A stretch of 38,986 bases of DNA from CALLVY01 sp937899855 (GCA_039820405.1 JBCBQC010000058.1:1-38986); one strand, 5' to 3'. Numbered from the stretch's first letter, positions 26,788 to 36,408 are shown. Made by a program: numbers and translations. Notes: a model not told the origin generated them from the sequence alone.

Positions 26788-27417
26788 TTAGGAGTTTAGC
26801 TGCTGGAGGTGATTGCGAAGGTAGCCGCGAACCACCCGGAGGCCCCACTCGAAGCTGCGGTTGTTGTTGACCACCAGGTCGGCCTCCTCGGCGTAGGGTT
26901 GGATGTATTTTTCGAAGGCGGGCAGCACGTGGTGTTCGTAGCGGTAGAGCACGTCCTCCAGGGGATAATTGCGTTTGATCCGGTCGCGCTTGATCCGGCG
27001 AATCACTTTGAGGTTTTCCTTGGCGTGCAGAAAAATTTTGAGATCGAGGAGGGGGCGCACCTTTTTGTAGTGGAAGATAAAGAGCCCTTCAACGATGATG
27101 ATGGGTGCCGGTTCGAAGTGGAGCATGGCGGGGGTAGCCGTCAGGTTGTTGAAGGTATATTCCGGTCGTTTGAAGCCCTCGCCCCGAATCAGTTTTTGGA
27201 TGTCGGCGACGAAGGCCTTTTTGTCGATGGCCTGGGGGCGATCGAAGTTTTCCACGCCCCGCTCATCCACGGCTTGCTCTTCGCGGGGGCGGTAGTAATC
27301 GTCCTGCGAGATCACGCAGAGCGCTTCGAGACTGAAGGCAGTACGCAGGGCCTGGATAAAGGAGGTTTTTCCCGAGCCACTGCCCCCGGTGATGCCGATG
27401 AGGAGCGGTTTTTTCAT
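26788..27417 (-). CDS. udk: Uridine kinase
   Basis: A 209-aa P-loop kinase. Walker A is GGSGSGKT (11-18). Further matches to uridine/cytidine kinases are VISQDDYYRPREEQ, ENFDRPQAIDKKAF, PIIIVEGLFIFHYK (Walker-B-like strand) and RRIKRDRIKRNY with Arg residues for phosphate binding. It phosphorylates uridine (and probably cytidine) to UMP/CMP in the pyrimidine salvage pathway. Length and motif order are normal. The ATG at 27417 (MKKPLLIG) is chosen over 27462. The gene is divergent from the nucleoside transporter nupC across a 166-base gap, a fitting partner that supplies the substrate. Confidence 0.9.
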   Translation of the reverse strand: MKKPLLIGITGGSGSGKTSFIQALRTAFSLEALCVISQDDYYRPREEQAVDERGVENFDRPQAIDKKAFVADIQKLIRGEGFKRPEYTFNNLTATPAMLHFEPAPIIIVEGLFIFHYKKVRPLLDLKIFLHAKENLKVIRRIKRDRIKRNYPLEDVLYRYEHHVLPAFEKYIQPYAEEADLVVNNNRSFEWGLRVVRGYLRNHLQQLNS

Positions 27418-27583
27418 GGATGCTTTTTTATTCGGGACCGAATTTAGGCATTTGCCCCTCAATTTTGCAGCGGCACTCTCATTTTCTACCGACCACCCAC
27501 AGAATTTTTTCGAGCCCCTACCCCATTCTCAAAATCAATCCTTACATTTAGGACGATTCGTACATCAAAGCAGCACAACAACT

Positions 27584-28876
27584 ATGGGATTTATTGGTGA
27601 ATTGCTCCGGGCTGGCTTGGGGATTGTGGTACTTTTGGGGATTTGCGTACTGGCGAGTAACAATCGCCGGGCCATCGACTGGCGACTGGTCAGCGTGGGG
27701 ATGGGCTTGCAATTTGTTCTGGCCCTGCTGATCCTCAAGGCGCCGGGCGTCAGCAAGGTCTTTGACCTCCTAGCCCGAGGCTTTCAGAGCATCCTCGATT
27801 TCTCCGCCGCAGGCGCCGAATTTATGTTCGGAAGCCTGGTTACCAAACTGGATTCCTTTGGTTACATCTTCGCCTTTCAAGTGCTACCCACCATCGTTTT
27901 CTTCTCCGCCTTTACCGCCGCCCTTTACTATTTTGGCATTCTCCAACGCGTGGTCTACGGACTGGCCTGGCTCATGAGCAAAACCATGGGCCTGTCGGGG
28001 CCGGAAAGCCTGGCGGCGGCGGCCAACGTATTCATTGGCCAGACCGAAGCCCCCCTGGTAGTCAAGCCCTACCTCGAAGGCATGACCCGCTCCGAGGTCA
28101 TGTGCCTCATGACGGGGGGGATGGCCACCATCGCCGGAGGCGTCTTCGCCGCCTACGTCGGCTACCTCGGCGGCACGGACCCCGAGATGCAAATCTATTT
28201 TGCCAAGCACCTCCTCACCGCCTCCATCATCTCCGCCCCCGCCGCCATCGTCGCCGCCAAAATCCTCTACCCCGAAACCCAACAACGCGACCTCGACGAC
28301 CAGCTCCAACTCGCCGGTGACGATGCCACCAACCTCCTCGACGCCATCTCCCGAGGCACCACCGACGGGCTCAAACTCGCCATCAACGTCGGTGCCATGC
28401 TCCTCGTATTTACGGCCCTGATTTACATGCTCAATTACTTTTTGGAAAACAGCATCGGCGCTTGGTTTGGCCTCAACGAACTCGTAGCCGAATCTACCAA
28501 CCAACGTTTTACCGGACTCACCTTTACCTACCTCCTGGGGCTCCTCTTCGCCCCCTTTGCCTGGCTCCTGGGCACCCCCAACTCCGACCTGTTGGTCATC
28601 GGCCAATTGCTCGGACAAAAAACCGTCATCAACGAATTTGTGGCCTACGCCGATCTGGAAAACGTGCGGGACCTCCTCCAACCCAAATCCCTGGTGATCG
28701 CCACCTACGCCCTCTGTGGATTCTCCAACTTCGCCTCCATCGGCATCCAAATTGGGGGAATCGGCGCCATCGCTCCCGGCCAACGCCGTACGCTCACCGA
28801 ACTGGGCATCCGGGCCCTCATCGGCGGTACCATCGCCTGCTTCCTCACCGCCGTCATCGCCGGTCTGCTCGTCTAA
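27584..28876 (+). CDS. nupC: Concentrative nucleoside transporter (CNT family)
   Basis: A 430-aa membrane protein of the CNT/NupC family. Characteristic segments are NNRRAIDWRLVSVGMGLQFV near the start, ESLAAAANVFIGQTEAPLVV (the conserved substrate-site motif GQTEAP), ASIISAPAAIVAAKIL and TYALCGFSNFASIGIQIGGI (conserved GFANFSSIG-type motif). There are eight or more membrane helices. It should import nucleosides such as uridine driven by a cation gradient. The ATG at 27584 is chosen; the frame is open further upstream to 27389 but those residues are not hydrophobic and overlap the divergent udk. TACATTTA at 27543-27550, close to TAnnTTTG, could be its -7 box. It converges with pyrC, 17 bases apart. 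Confidence 0.9.
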   Translation: MGFIGELLRAGLGIVVLLGICVLASNNRRAIDWRLVSVGMGLQFVLALLILKAPGVSKVFDLLARGFQSILDFSAAGAEFMFGSLVTKLDSFGYIFAFQVLPTIVFFSAFTAALYYFGILQRVVYGLAWLMSKTMGLSGPESLAAAANVFIGQTEAPLVVKPYLEGMTRSEVMCLMTGGMATIAGGVFAAYVGYLGGTDPEMQIYFAKHLLTASIISAPAAIVAAKILYPETQQRDLDDQLQLAGDDATNLLDAISRGTTDGLKLAINVGAMLLVFTALIYMLNYFLENSIGAWFGLNELVAESTNQRFTGLTFTYLLGLLFAPFAWLLGTPNSDLLVIGQLLGQKTVINEFVAYADLENVRDLLQPKSLVIATYALCGFSNFASIGIQIGGIGAIAPGQRRTLTELGIRALIGGTIACFLTAVIAGLLV

Positions 28877-28893
28877 ACAGCCAGCCGAAGCCG

Positions 28894-30228
28894 CTAGCGA
28901 TCAAAGCCAATGCGTTCGCCCCACTTGTTTTCGTTGAACTGTCCCTCGTAATAAGCCAGGTGACCACTGACGACGGTGGCCTCCACCGCACCGCGAAAAC
29001 GGTGGCCTTCAAAGGGCGACCAACCACACTTGTAGTACAAATTATCCTTGCGAACTTCCCATTCCCGATCGGGATCGACCAGTACCAGGTCGGCCCACTT
29101 GCCCTCGTCGAGGTAGCCACGGTCGGCAATGTCGAAGCAGATGGCCGGAGCGTGACACATTTTTTCGACGATCCGCTCGATGGAGATGGCACCGCGGTGG
29201 TAAAAATCGAGCATGACGTTGAGCGTGTGTTGGATCAGGGGGACGCCGGAGGGGGCGGCAAAATAGGTTCCCTGTTTTTCTTCCCAGGTATGGGGCGCGT
29301 GGTCGGTAGCAATGATGTCGAGGCGATCGTCGAGTAGGGCGGGAAAGAGGGCCGCCTGGTGCTCGGGGCCTTTGATGGCGGGATTGCACTTGATCTGGGT
29401 ACCGAGCTCGCCGTACTGCTGGGCGTTGAAGTAGAGGTGGTGGACGCAAACCTCGGAGGTAATGCGTTTTTCGGCGAGCGGAATATCGTTGCGGAAGAGG
29501 TGGAGCTCGTCGGCGGTGGAGAGGTGGAGGATGTGGAGCCGGGCGTTGTGCTTTTTGGCCAGGTCAACCGCCAGCGAGGAAGATTTCAGACAGCCCTCAG
29601 CCGAGCGGATTTCGGGATGGCATTCGATGGGTACGTGCTCGCCGTAGCGCTCGCGGTAGGCCGCGGCGTTGGCGCGGATGGTGGTCTCGTCTTCGCAGTG
29701 GGTGGCGATGAGGATGGGCACTCGGGAAAAAAGCGCCTCCAGGGTTACCGGGTTGTCGACCAGCATGTTGCCCGTACTGGAGCCCATAAAGGCTTTGATG
29801 CCACAGACCCGGCGGGGGTCGGTACGGAGGACTTCCTCCAGGTTGTCGTTGGAGGCGCCCATAAAGAAGGAATAATTGGCCAGCGACTTTTTGGCCGCCG
29901 TTTGGTATTTTTTTTCCAGCAGCTCCTGAGTAAGGGCGGCGGGTTTGGTATTGGGCATTTCCATGTAGGTGGTCACCCCCCCCGCGACGGCGGCCCGCGG
30001 CTCGGTGTAGAGGTTGGCCTTGTGGGTCAGGCCGGGCTCGCGAAAGTGGACCTGATCGTCGATGATGCCGGGCAGGAGCAGGCGGCCTTCGGCGGGTATT
30101 TCGCGCCGCACGGGCTTGTTGATTTGCGTATCGATACGCTCGATCCGACCCTGGCGCACCAGGAGATCACCTTCCACGATGGTGCCGCGATTGACCATCC
30201 GCGCTTCCTTAAAGAGGATGTCTTCCAT
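28894..30228 (-). CDS. pyrC: Dihydroorotase, QxH metal-motif form
   Basis: A 444-aa amidohydrolase for the third step of de novo pyrimidine synthesis, closing carbamoyl aspartate to dihydroorotate. The metal motif normally reading DxHxHFREPG is here DDQVHFREPG: Gln59 takes the place of the first His of HxH, His61 and Arg63 remain. Lys145 in GIKAFMGSS, His177 in ATHCEDE, His235 in LHILHLS and Asp309 in IIATDHAPH are present. From memory, the same Gln occurs in other Bacteroidota enzymes of this group, so it is probably a conserved subgroup and not damage. The ATG at 30228 (MEDILFKEAR) starts the amidohydrolase fold. It is next to nupC and udk, giving a small pyrimidine cluster. Confidence 0.9.
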   Translation of the reverse strand: MEDILFKEARMVNRGTIVEGDLLVRQGRIERIDTQINKPVRREIPAEGRLLLPGIIDDQVHFREPGLTHKANLYTEPRAAVAGGVTTYMEMPNTKPAALTQELLEKKYQTAAKKSLANYSFFMGASNDNLEEVLRTDPRRVCGIKAFMGSSTGNMLVDNPVTLEALFSRVPILIATHCEDETTIRANAAAYRERYGEHVPIECHPEIRSAEGCLKSSSLAVDLAKKHNARLHILHLSTADELHLFRNDIPLAEKRITSEVCVHHLYFNAQQYGELGTQIKCNPAIKGPEHQAALFPALLDDRLDIIATDHAPHTWEEKQGTYFAAPSGVPLIQHTLNVMLDFYHRGAISIERIVEKMCHAPAICFDIADRGYLDEGKWADLVLVDPDREWEVRKDNLYYKCGWSPFEGHRFRGAVEATVVSGHLAYYEGQFNENKWGERIGFDR

Positions 30229-30298
30229 TGTCCTTGAATTTTGGAAGCGAAAATACACCCTGCCGAGCGGAATCGAAAATGAAGGGCTTATTTAATCC

Positions 30299-30572
30299 TC
30301 AAATCAGACCATCCTTTTGGTAAAGTTCGATGGAGCGAGCCACCAGCTCTTTTAGGTCCGCTTCGAAACGCGCGTCCATCTTTTTGACGTGAAAGCAGGA
30401 TTTGCCCTTGAGGGCCTTAACACCCCTCCACCTTTTGCTTGCCCTGCAGGGTGGCGATGGTGCCGATCACCTCAAATTTTTCGTAGGTATCGGAAGTGAT
30501 GCGCAGGAGGCCCAGGTGATCCTTGAGGATGGCTACTAATTTTTCGCGGATTTCGCGGAGGTCAGTAATCAT
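30299..30572 (-). pseudogene. Frameshifted remnant of a small conserved protein gene
   Basis: From the ATG at 30572 the frame reads MITDLREIREKLVAILKDHL, continues through KFEVIGTIATLQGKQKVEG and then meets TAA at 30420. The +1 frame continues with VKALKGKSCFHVKKMDARFE and ends LVARSIELYQKDGLI at the TGA at 30299-30301. Removing one C from the run CCCC at 30423-30426 restores a single 90-codon frame. The second part (KGKSCFHVKK) resembles DUF1801-type small proteins. Homologues that I recall have about 30 more residues between the two parts, which suggests an internal deletion as well. It may be a true pseudogene or, for the one-base part, a sequencing error in a homopolymer. Confidence 0.65.
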
Positions 30573-30884
30573 AGGAATGGAATTTTGAGTTGGCCAATAA
30601 AGTTAGTCAAAAATCCCTCAATGGCGCAAACGCAGCGGAGAGTGGTAAGGCCTACTTCCAGCGGGAACCAGGGTCGAGGACCGAAGCGAAGGGGCGCCCA
30701 CCGCGGATTTGGAAGGAGAAATGGCCGTGGTAACGTATCCGCCGGTGGAAAAATCCCCCCCAACTGGGGAAAAAATGGCATCTTCACGAATCCGGTCGCC
30801 AAGCGTTGGGGACCCGGTGGCCAGCAGCGCCCACCAAAATACCATGGAGCGGGCCGCCGCCCTGATCTACAAAGCACGTAAAAG
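30573..30884. other. Gap with no supported gene
   Basis: About 310 bases between the frameshifted remnant and the membrane protein gene. Several short open frames exist on both strands; their products are rich in Arg, Gly and Pro and match nothing known. No promoter box, strong hairpin or repeat was found. It might be residual sequence of a lost gene. Confidence 0.4.
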
Positions 30885-31397
30885 ATGAGCAAAATCCTCG
30901 ACGACGAAATCAATTGGTCCGAAAAACTGCTGAACCGCGACATCAATTTTCAATCCATCGCGGCGGGGCTACTGTTCGGCCTGAGTATCGAAAGCCTCTT
31001 TCAAACCATCGGTAGTCTGGTACAGGGCTTACTTTTTCAATTCGGAGTCTACGGCATGGTCCACACTTTTTTCAACACCGCCAGCAGCATCCTCCTCACC
31101 CTACTGATCGTTTGGTGGGTTTTTGCCAGCATCCGTTGGCGCGTGTACCAGCGGCGCTTTGCGGCGCCTCAGCTGCTGGGACTCGCCATTGGAACTTACC
31201 TCCTACTCTTCCTCCTCCAGTTTGGAAGCACCTTTGCCATTCGCCACCGGGAGGACTACCTGCCGCATTTTCAAAAACACCTCGAATTACAGGCACACTT
31301 TGCGGCCTTTGCCCCCCTCGTCAGTACCATTGGCTACCTCATCGTCATTGCCCTCTCCGTTTGGATCATCAGTCGACTGGGGCGGGCGTCCAGTTAG
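30885..31397 (+). CDS. Four-helix integral membrane protein of unknown function
   Basis: A 170-aa protein with about four membrane helices: residues about 26-55 (two closely spaced segments, SIAAGLLFGLSIESLF and GSLVQGLLFQFGVYG), 64-82 (ASSILLTLLIVWWVFA), 97-114 (LLGLAIGTYLLLFLLQF) and 144-163 (LVSTIGYLIVIALSVWII). The N-terminus is charged and cytoplasmic-looking. No family is recognised. The start is fixed because a TAA stop lies in frame two codons before the ATG. The 3' end overlaps the convergent EF-hand lipoprotein gene by 29 bases. Confidence 0.7.
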   Translation: MSKILDDEINWSEKLLNRDINFQSIAAGLLFGLSIESLFQTIGSLVQGLLFQFGVYGMVHTFFNTASSILLTLLIVWWVFASIRWRVYQRRFAAPQLLGLAIGTYLLLFLLQFGSTFAIRHREDYLPHFQKHLELQAHFAAFAPLVSTIGYLIVIALSVWIISRLGRASS

Positions 31398-32199
31398 CAG
31401 CCTCCCCCCGATATTGCCAACCACTCCGTCGGGGATCTTTTAGGTCGATCCAACGGATGTGGGTCGCCTCCTCATACACTGTCTGACCATCTTGATTTTC
31501 ATCCAAGCGGGCAAAGACGAGCATCCGATCGTTGGTGGGGTCGTATTCCGAACGGTAGGCGGAGTAGTGGGGTGGCAAGAGGGTATCGATCCGTTCCCCC
31601 GCGAGGTTGAAGAGAAAAAACCGCCGGAGATCCCTGGTGGTGATAAAGCCATCGCCATTGGTGTCTTCGTCGTGGGCCGACACCAAGTAGTGGTTTCGCG
31701 CGATGGGCTGCCCGTTGAGGGTATCCCGGGAGTAGGCGGGGTAGTACAAGGTACGGATCAGCACGGGTTGGCCAAACAGGGGTCGGCTTTGGTCGGTATC
31801 TTGATCGTGGTGGGCGATATTGACCAGATTGTAGCCCGTCATGGCGGAAAAGCCAGGCAGGTAGTTGCCATTCCAATTGTTGAGGCCGTCGATGCCGTAG
31901 GTCTCGTAATTGCGGTAATAGCGATTGCTGCCGGTAAAGGGCTTGTTGGTCCGCGAGTGGTAGTTGATGCGGTAGATGGGAGTCAGGCGGTGGGCCGGGT
32001 GCTGGGTCAGCAGGATGTCCTGGGCTTTGGTCCGCAGGGTCAGGCTATCGGTCCGCAGTCCGTCGACGGAGCGGGCCTGCTCGGTCAAAGCGGAAGGATT
32101 GACGGCAAAGCCCTTGCGTTGGCGTTTTTCCCGGCCACAGGCACTCAGGACCAGTAACAGTCCGAGGAAATAGGGAAGGAAATAGGGAATGGCTTTCAT
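31369..32199 (-). CDS. Lipoprotein with an EF-hand calcium loop
   Basis: A 276-aa lipoprotein (LLVLSAC, Cys21). Residues 179-190, DTNGDGFITTRD, make a complete 12-residue EF-hand loop with Asp/Asn/Asp/Gly/Ile/Asp at positions 1, 3, 5, 6, 8 and 12; a second, weaker one is at 233-244 (DENQDGQTVYEE). The middle has YRINYHSRTNKPFTGSNRYY and many Tyr/Asn residues. It should be attached to the envelope, and may bind calcium from seawater. No other domain is recognised. The next minus-strand gene upstream (the CDI immunity-like gene) ends 10 bases before its start, suggesting one transcript. Confidence 0.7.
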   Translation of the reverse strand: MKAIPYFLPYFLGLLLVLSACGREKRQRKGFAVNPSALTEQARSVDGLRTDSLTLRTKAQDILLTQHPAHRLTPIYRINYHSRTNKPFTGSNRYYRNYETYGIDGLNNWNGNYLPGFSAMTGYNLVNIAHHDQDTDQSRPLFGQPVLIRTLYYPAYSRDTLNGQPIARNHYLVSAHDEDTNGDGFITTRDLRRFFLFNLAGERIDTLLPPHYSAYRSEYDPTNDRMLVFARLDENQDGQTVYEEATHIRWIDLKDPRRSGWQYRGEAANWTPAPVD

Positions 32200-32209
32200 G
32201 ATGCAAATT

Positions 32210-32629
32210 TTAAGTGGTGTAATGATCCAGCGCGTCTTCGATGGCTCTGCGGTGCTGGTGGCTCGGGCCCGCAGCAGCGGTATCCCGGGCCAGTTCGACC
32301 CGACAGCGGTCGACCAGGATGGTTTTGAGGGCCGTGGCCTCCCCCCAATCGTGGTCCAGCCGACGGAGGCAAGCCAGCAGCAAATCTCCCGGGTAAAAAT
32401 CCGTTTCGATCCAGGGATCTTCCATTAGAATAGCGACCACCCGCTCCACGATCAGGGGAATGCCGACGCTCTGGGTGAGGAGGAGGCGGAGGTCTTCGGG
32501 CTCCAGGTCGGACATTTTGACCCGCCGCAGTTGGTGGATACGTTGTACCGTTCGGGAATCGTATGATGACGGTGGCCAGACCTCGCCTTCCAGGGCCTCA
32601 ATGGTCTTTTCGTAGTCGATCTTTTTCAT
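32210..32629 (-). CDS. CdiI-type contact-dependent inhibition immunity protein, orphan
   Basis: A 139-aa protein. TIEALEGEVWPPSSYDSRTV, HQLRRVKMSDLEPEDLRLLL, TQSVGIPLIVERVVAILMED and TDFYPGDLLLACLRR follow the pattern of the family annotated as contact-dependent growth inhibition system immunity proteins (leading LEGxxW, DSYLV...CHRLRKK, DLRIMIGQ, FYPGDLL). Such proteins protect against a toxin delivered by a neighbour cell. No toxin (CdiA, PT-, RHS- or polymorphic C-terminal domain) gene is visible around it: upstream is a 377-base gap and katG on the other strand, downstream the EF-hand lipoprotein. So it is an orphan immunity gene here, or a housekeeping gene with the fold. Assignment is from motif recognition only. 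Confidence 0.65.
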   Translation of the reverse strand: MKKIDYEKTIEALEGEVWPPSSYDSRTVQRIHQLRRVKMSDLEPEDLRLLLTQSVGIPLIVERVVAILMEDPWIETDFYPGDLLLACLRRLDHDWGEATALKTILVDRCRVELARDTAAAGPSHQHRRAIEDALDHYTT

Positions 32630-32901
32630 TTGGCGTAGTTTTAAGAAAAAAGCAGCGATGCAGCGTTGTCCCCCCGGGCTGGGTTCCGCTTGGAGAAAAA
32701 TTGGAGACAGGTCGAGGGGTCGGATGATAATCGATCAATGATGATTGGGTAATACTTGTTCCAGGACATGGGCTATTATTTTTTGTTGACCGGTTCGGTG
32801 GTATAGACCTAAAGGTCAACAACATCCGTTTATCGCGGTTTATCTCAAGGGAATGCTTTTTTCCTCTGCCGACCCTAAGCCTTTGCTGCGGACGAGCAAT
32901 C
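32630..32901. other. Intergenic region between the immunity-like gene and katG
   Basis: Together with 32902-33006 this 377-base gap separates divergent genes and must hold both promoters. TTGTTGACC (32783-32791) and GGTCAACAA (32814-32822) form a nine-base inverted repeat with a 22-base loop. No coding frame is convincing. Confidence 0.4.
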
Positions 32902-32920
32902 CGATAGATCTTACCTATCG
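32902..32920 (+). promoter_or_regulatory. OxyR-type binding site upstream of katG
   Basis: CGATAGATCTTACCTATCG contains ATAGATCTTACCTAT (32904-32918), which fits the published OxyR element ATAGntnnnanCTAT at every fixed position. A weaker second copy is possible at the expected 22-base spacing (32926-32939, TTATTT and ATCGAT). It lies 87 bases before the katG ATG. The peroxide sensor OxyR itself is not encoded in the window. Confidence 0.6.
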
Positions 32921-32936
32921 TATTATTATTTAAATC

Positions 32937-32955
32937 GATAAAAATTATCATTAAA
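32937..32955 (+). promoter_or_regulatory. Possible Fur/PerR-type box before katG
   Basis: GATAAAAATTATCATTAAA matches the 19-base Fur consensus GATAATGATAATCATTATC at 14 positions by hand count and lies in a very A+T-rich stretch about 50 bases before the katG start. The A+T-richness makes chance agreement likely, so this is a weak call. Confidence 0.25.
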
Positions 32956-33006
32956 TTGCGCTATCTTGCGGATGACATTTGAATTATCATGGACAAAACC
33001 TAAAAT

Positions 33007-35238
<2,232 letters not shown>

Positions 35239-35249
35239 TCCGTATCCTA

Positions 35250-35271
35250 GTTGATCGGCCGTGCGATCAAC
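35250..35271. other. Hairpin after katG
   Basis: GTTGATCG (35250-35257) and CGATCAAC (35264-35271) form a perfect 8-bp stem with the loop GCCGTG, 11 bases after the katG stop. No T-tract; it may stabilise the 3' end or work with the next hairpin. Confidence 0.45.
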
Positions 35272-35284
35272 TTCAAATATCCAC

Positions 35285-35319
35285 AAAGGTGGCCTACTGC
35301 TGGTAGGTCACCTTTTTTT
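35285..35319 (+). terminator. Intrinsic terminator of katG
   Basis: AAAGGTGGCCTAC (35285-35297) pairs with GTAGGTCACCTTT (35303-35315) with one G-U-type mismatch, followed by a run of seven T (35313-35319). The rest of the gap to 35428 is plain sequence with no gene seen. Confidence 0.85.
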
Positions 35320-35428
35320 GTTGGCTCCATTGGGGGAATACTGGCTAGGGGGGAAAGGATAATTTTGTGGTCTCGGCTTCCCGTTGCAAGGCGGAGTCAA
35401 AAACTTACCCCGCGGCAGTCTTCTACGG

Positions 35429-36385
35429 CTATTTTAGCCGATAGATCGTATTTCGCTTCTCCCCTTCTCGAATCAGTAAATCGTGCTCAACGCCGTACCT
35501 CAAGTCCCGGCTGGCAGTCGCGCTCGAAAGGTCTTTGAAATAAGTTAGATAGTCTTTTCTGGAAAAATATTCCCCCTGAAAAACTTGCACGAAATAGTTG
35601 ATCCGATCGGCGGAAGTATTGAGTCGATTCTGCAGCTTTAGCAGTTGCTCCAGTGATTCCTCAATTGCCTCCAGAATAAATTCGATAAAACGAGTGGACT
35701 TCCCCGCTTTGTCCGAAATTTCAAGCGTTCGGTAGTACTGATCTTGCCGCTCCTTGATAATGGTCTCGAACGGTAAGAATTCGAACAAAGGATAGGCCTT
35801 CATTAGGATTAAGGTTTGCCACAGTCTTCCCATCCGGCCGTTCCCATCCATGAATGGGTGGATGAATTCAATCTCGTAGTGCATCACACAACTCTTTATC
35901 AACACTGGATCATCTGACTTTTTGTAATAGTCAAACAATTCCTTCATCAGAAAATGAGGTTGATTCGCCGGAGGAGCAATATGGGATACCTGATCCCCTT
36001 TGAATATTCCTACGGATTTTGTCCTCAGCTTGCCGGGAGATGCTATCAAACCCTTCATCAATAATTGATGCGCTTTGAGAAACGACTTAAGGGAGCCGGG
36101 ATTCAATTTTGGGAGTTGTTCGTATACTTCAATCGCGTTAACCACCTCAATGATGTCTTTCTCCGGGCCGATCACCCTTTTGTTTTCAATGATGGCGGTG
36201 ATCTGATCTTCCGATAGGGTGTTTCCTTCAATTTCCAAAGATGCCTTGATGGTTTTAACCCTATTCTGTTTTCTCAGCTCCGGTGAAGGTCGGTTTAAAT
36301 AGTTGGCATTCACAGCTCCAATCTTCTCGGATATCGCCGTTAACAGCTTTAAAATGGCATTATTGATCTCATAGGGCGGTGTCAT
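35429..36385 (-). CDS. Fic family AMP-transferase with N-terminal inhibitory motif
   Basis: A 318-aa Fic protein. The catalytic motif is HPFMDGNGRMGR (176-187: His176, the two Gly, Arg184 and Arg187 all present), so it should be active in transferring AMP (or another nucleotide part) to a target protein. The inhibitory motif (S/T)xxxE(G/N) is SLEIEG at 49-54, placing it in the class with the inhibitory helix in the N-terminal domain of the same chain, so no separate antitoxin is needed. The C-terminus ends in a winged-helix-like part (RDLRYGVEHDLLIREGEKR). I prefer the ATG at 36385 (MTPPYEINNAILKLL); ATGs at 36451 and 36520 are possible. The gene is more A+T-rich than its neighbours. Confidence 0.85.
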   Translation of the reverse strand: MTPPYEINNAILKLLTAISEKIGAVNANYLNRPSPELRKQNRVKTIKASLEIEGNTLSEDQITAIIENKRVIGPEKDIIEVVNAIEVYEQLPKLNPGSLKSFLKAHQLLMKGLIASPGKLRTKSVGIFKGDQVSHIAPPANQPHFLMKELFDYYKKSDDPVLIKSCVMHYEIEFIHPFMDGNGRMGRLWQTLILMKAYPLFEFLPFETIIKERQDQYYRTLEISDKAGKSTRFIEFILEAIEESLEQLLKLQNRLNTSADRINYFVQVFQGEYFSRKDYLTYFKDLSSATASRDLRYGVEHDLLIREGEKRNTIYRLK

Positions 36386-36408
36386 GATACTATCATTTGA
36401 TACTATCA
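36385..36408 (-). promoter_or_regulatory. Tandem palindromes at the start of the Fic gene
   Basis: TGATACTATCA occurs twice in 24 bases, at 36385-36395 and 36398-36408; each is a 5-1-5 palindrome (TGATA C TATCA), 13 bases apart. They abut the ATG at 36385. Two identical palindromes at a gene start look like an operator for a repressor that binds as two dimers, perhaps the Fic protein's own winged helix. If translation starts at 36451 the repeat would lie within the coding region (it encodes two VSND/SIM-like units). Confidence 0.6.

Noticed and set aside
27884..28783. Open frame of 299 codons opposite the nucleoside transporter gene
   Set aside because: The product is a string of Gly/Glu/Asp/Val typical of an antisense shadow of a hydrophobic, GC-rich gene.
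30585..30881. Basic 98-codon frame before the membrane protein gene
   Set aside because: It needs a TTG start, the product is Arg/Gly/Pro-rich without pattern, and no promoter or neighbour supports it.
31459..32157. Open frame of 232 codons opposite the EF-hand lipoprotein gene
   Set aside because: Translation is Val/Gly-rich and lacks any family motif; the lipoprotein frame has a signal peptide and EF-hand loop.
35429..36385. Two-gene Fic toxin-antitoxin module (Fic/FicA or Doc/Phd)
   Set aside because: The inhibitory motif is in the Fic chain itself and no small antitoxin gene lies upstream; the neighbour is a 307-aa protein.
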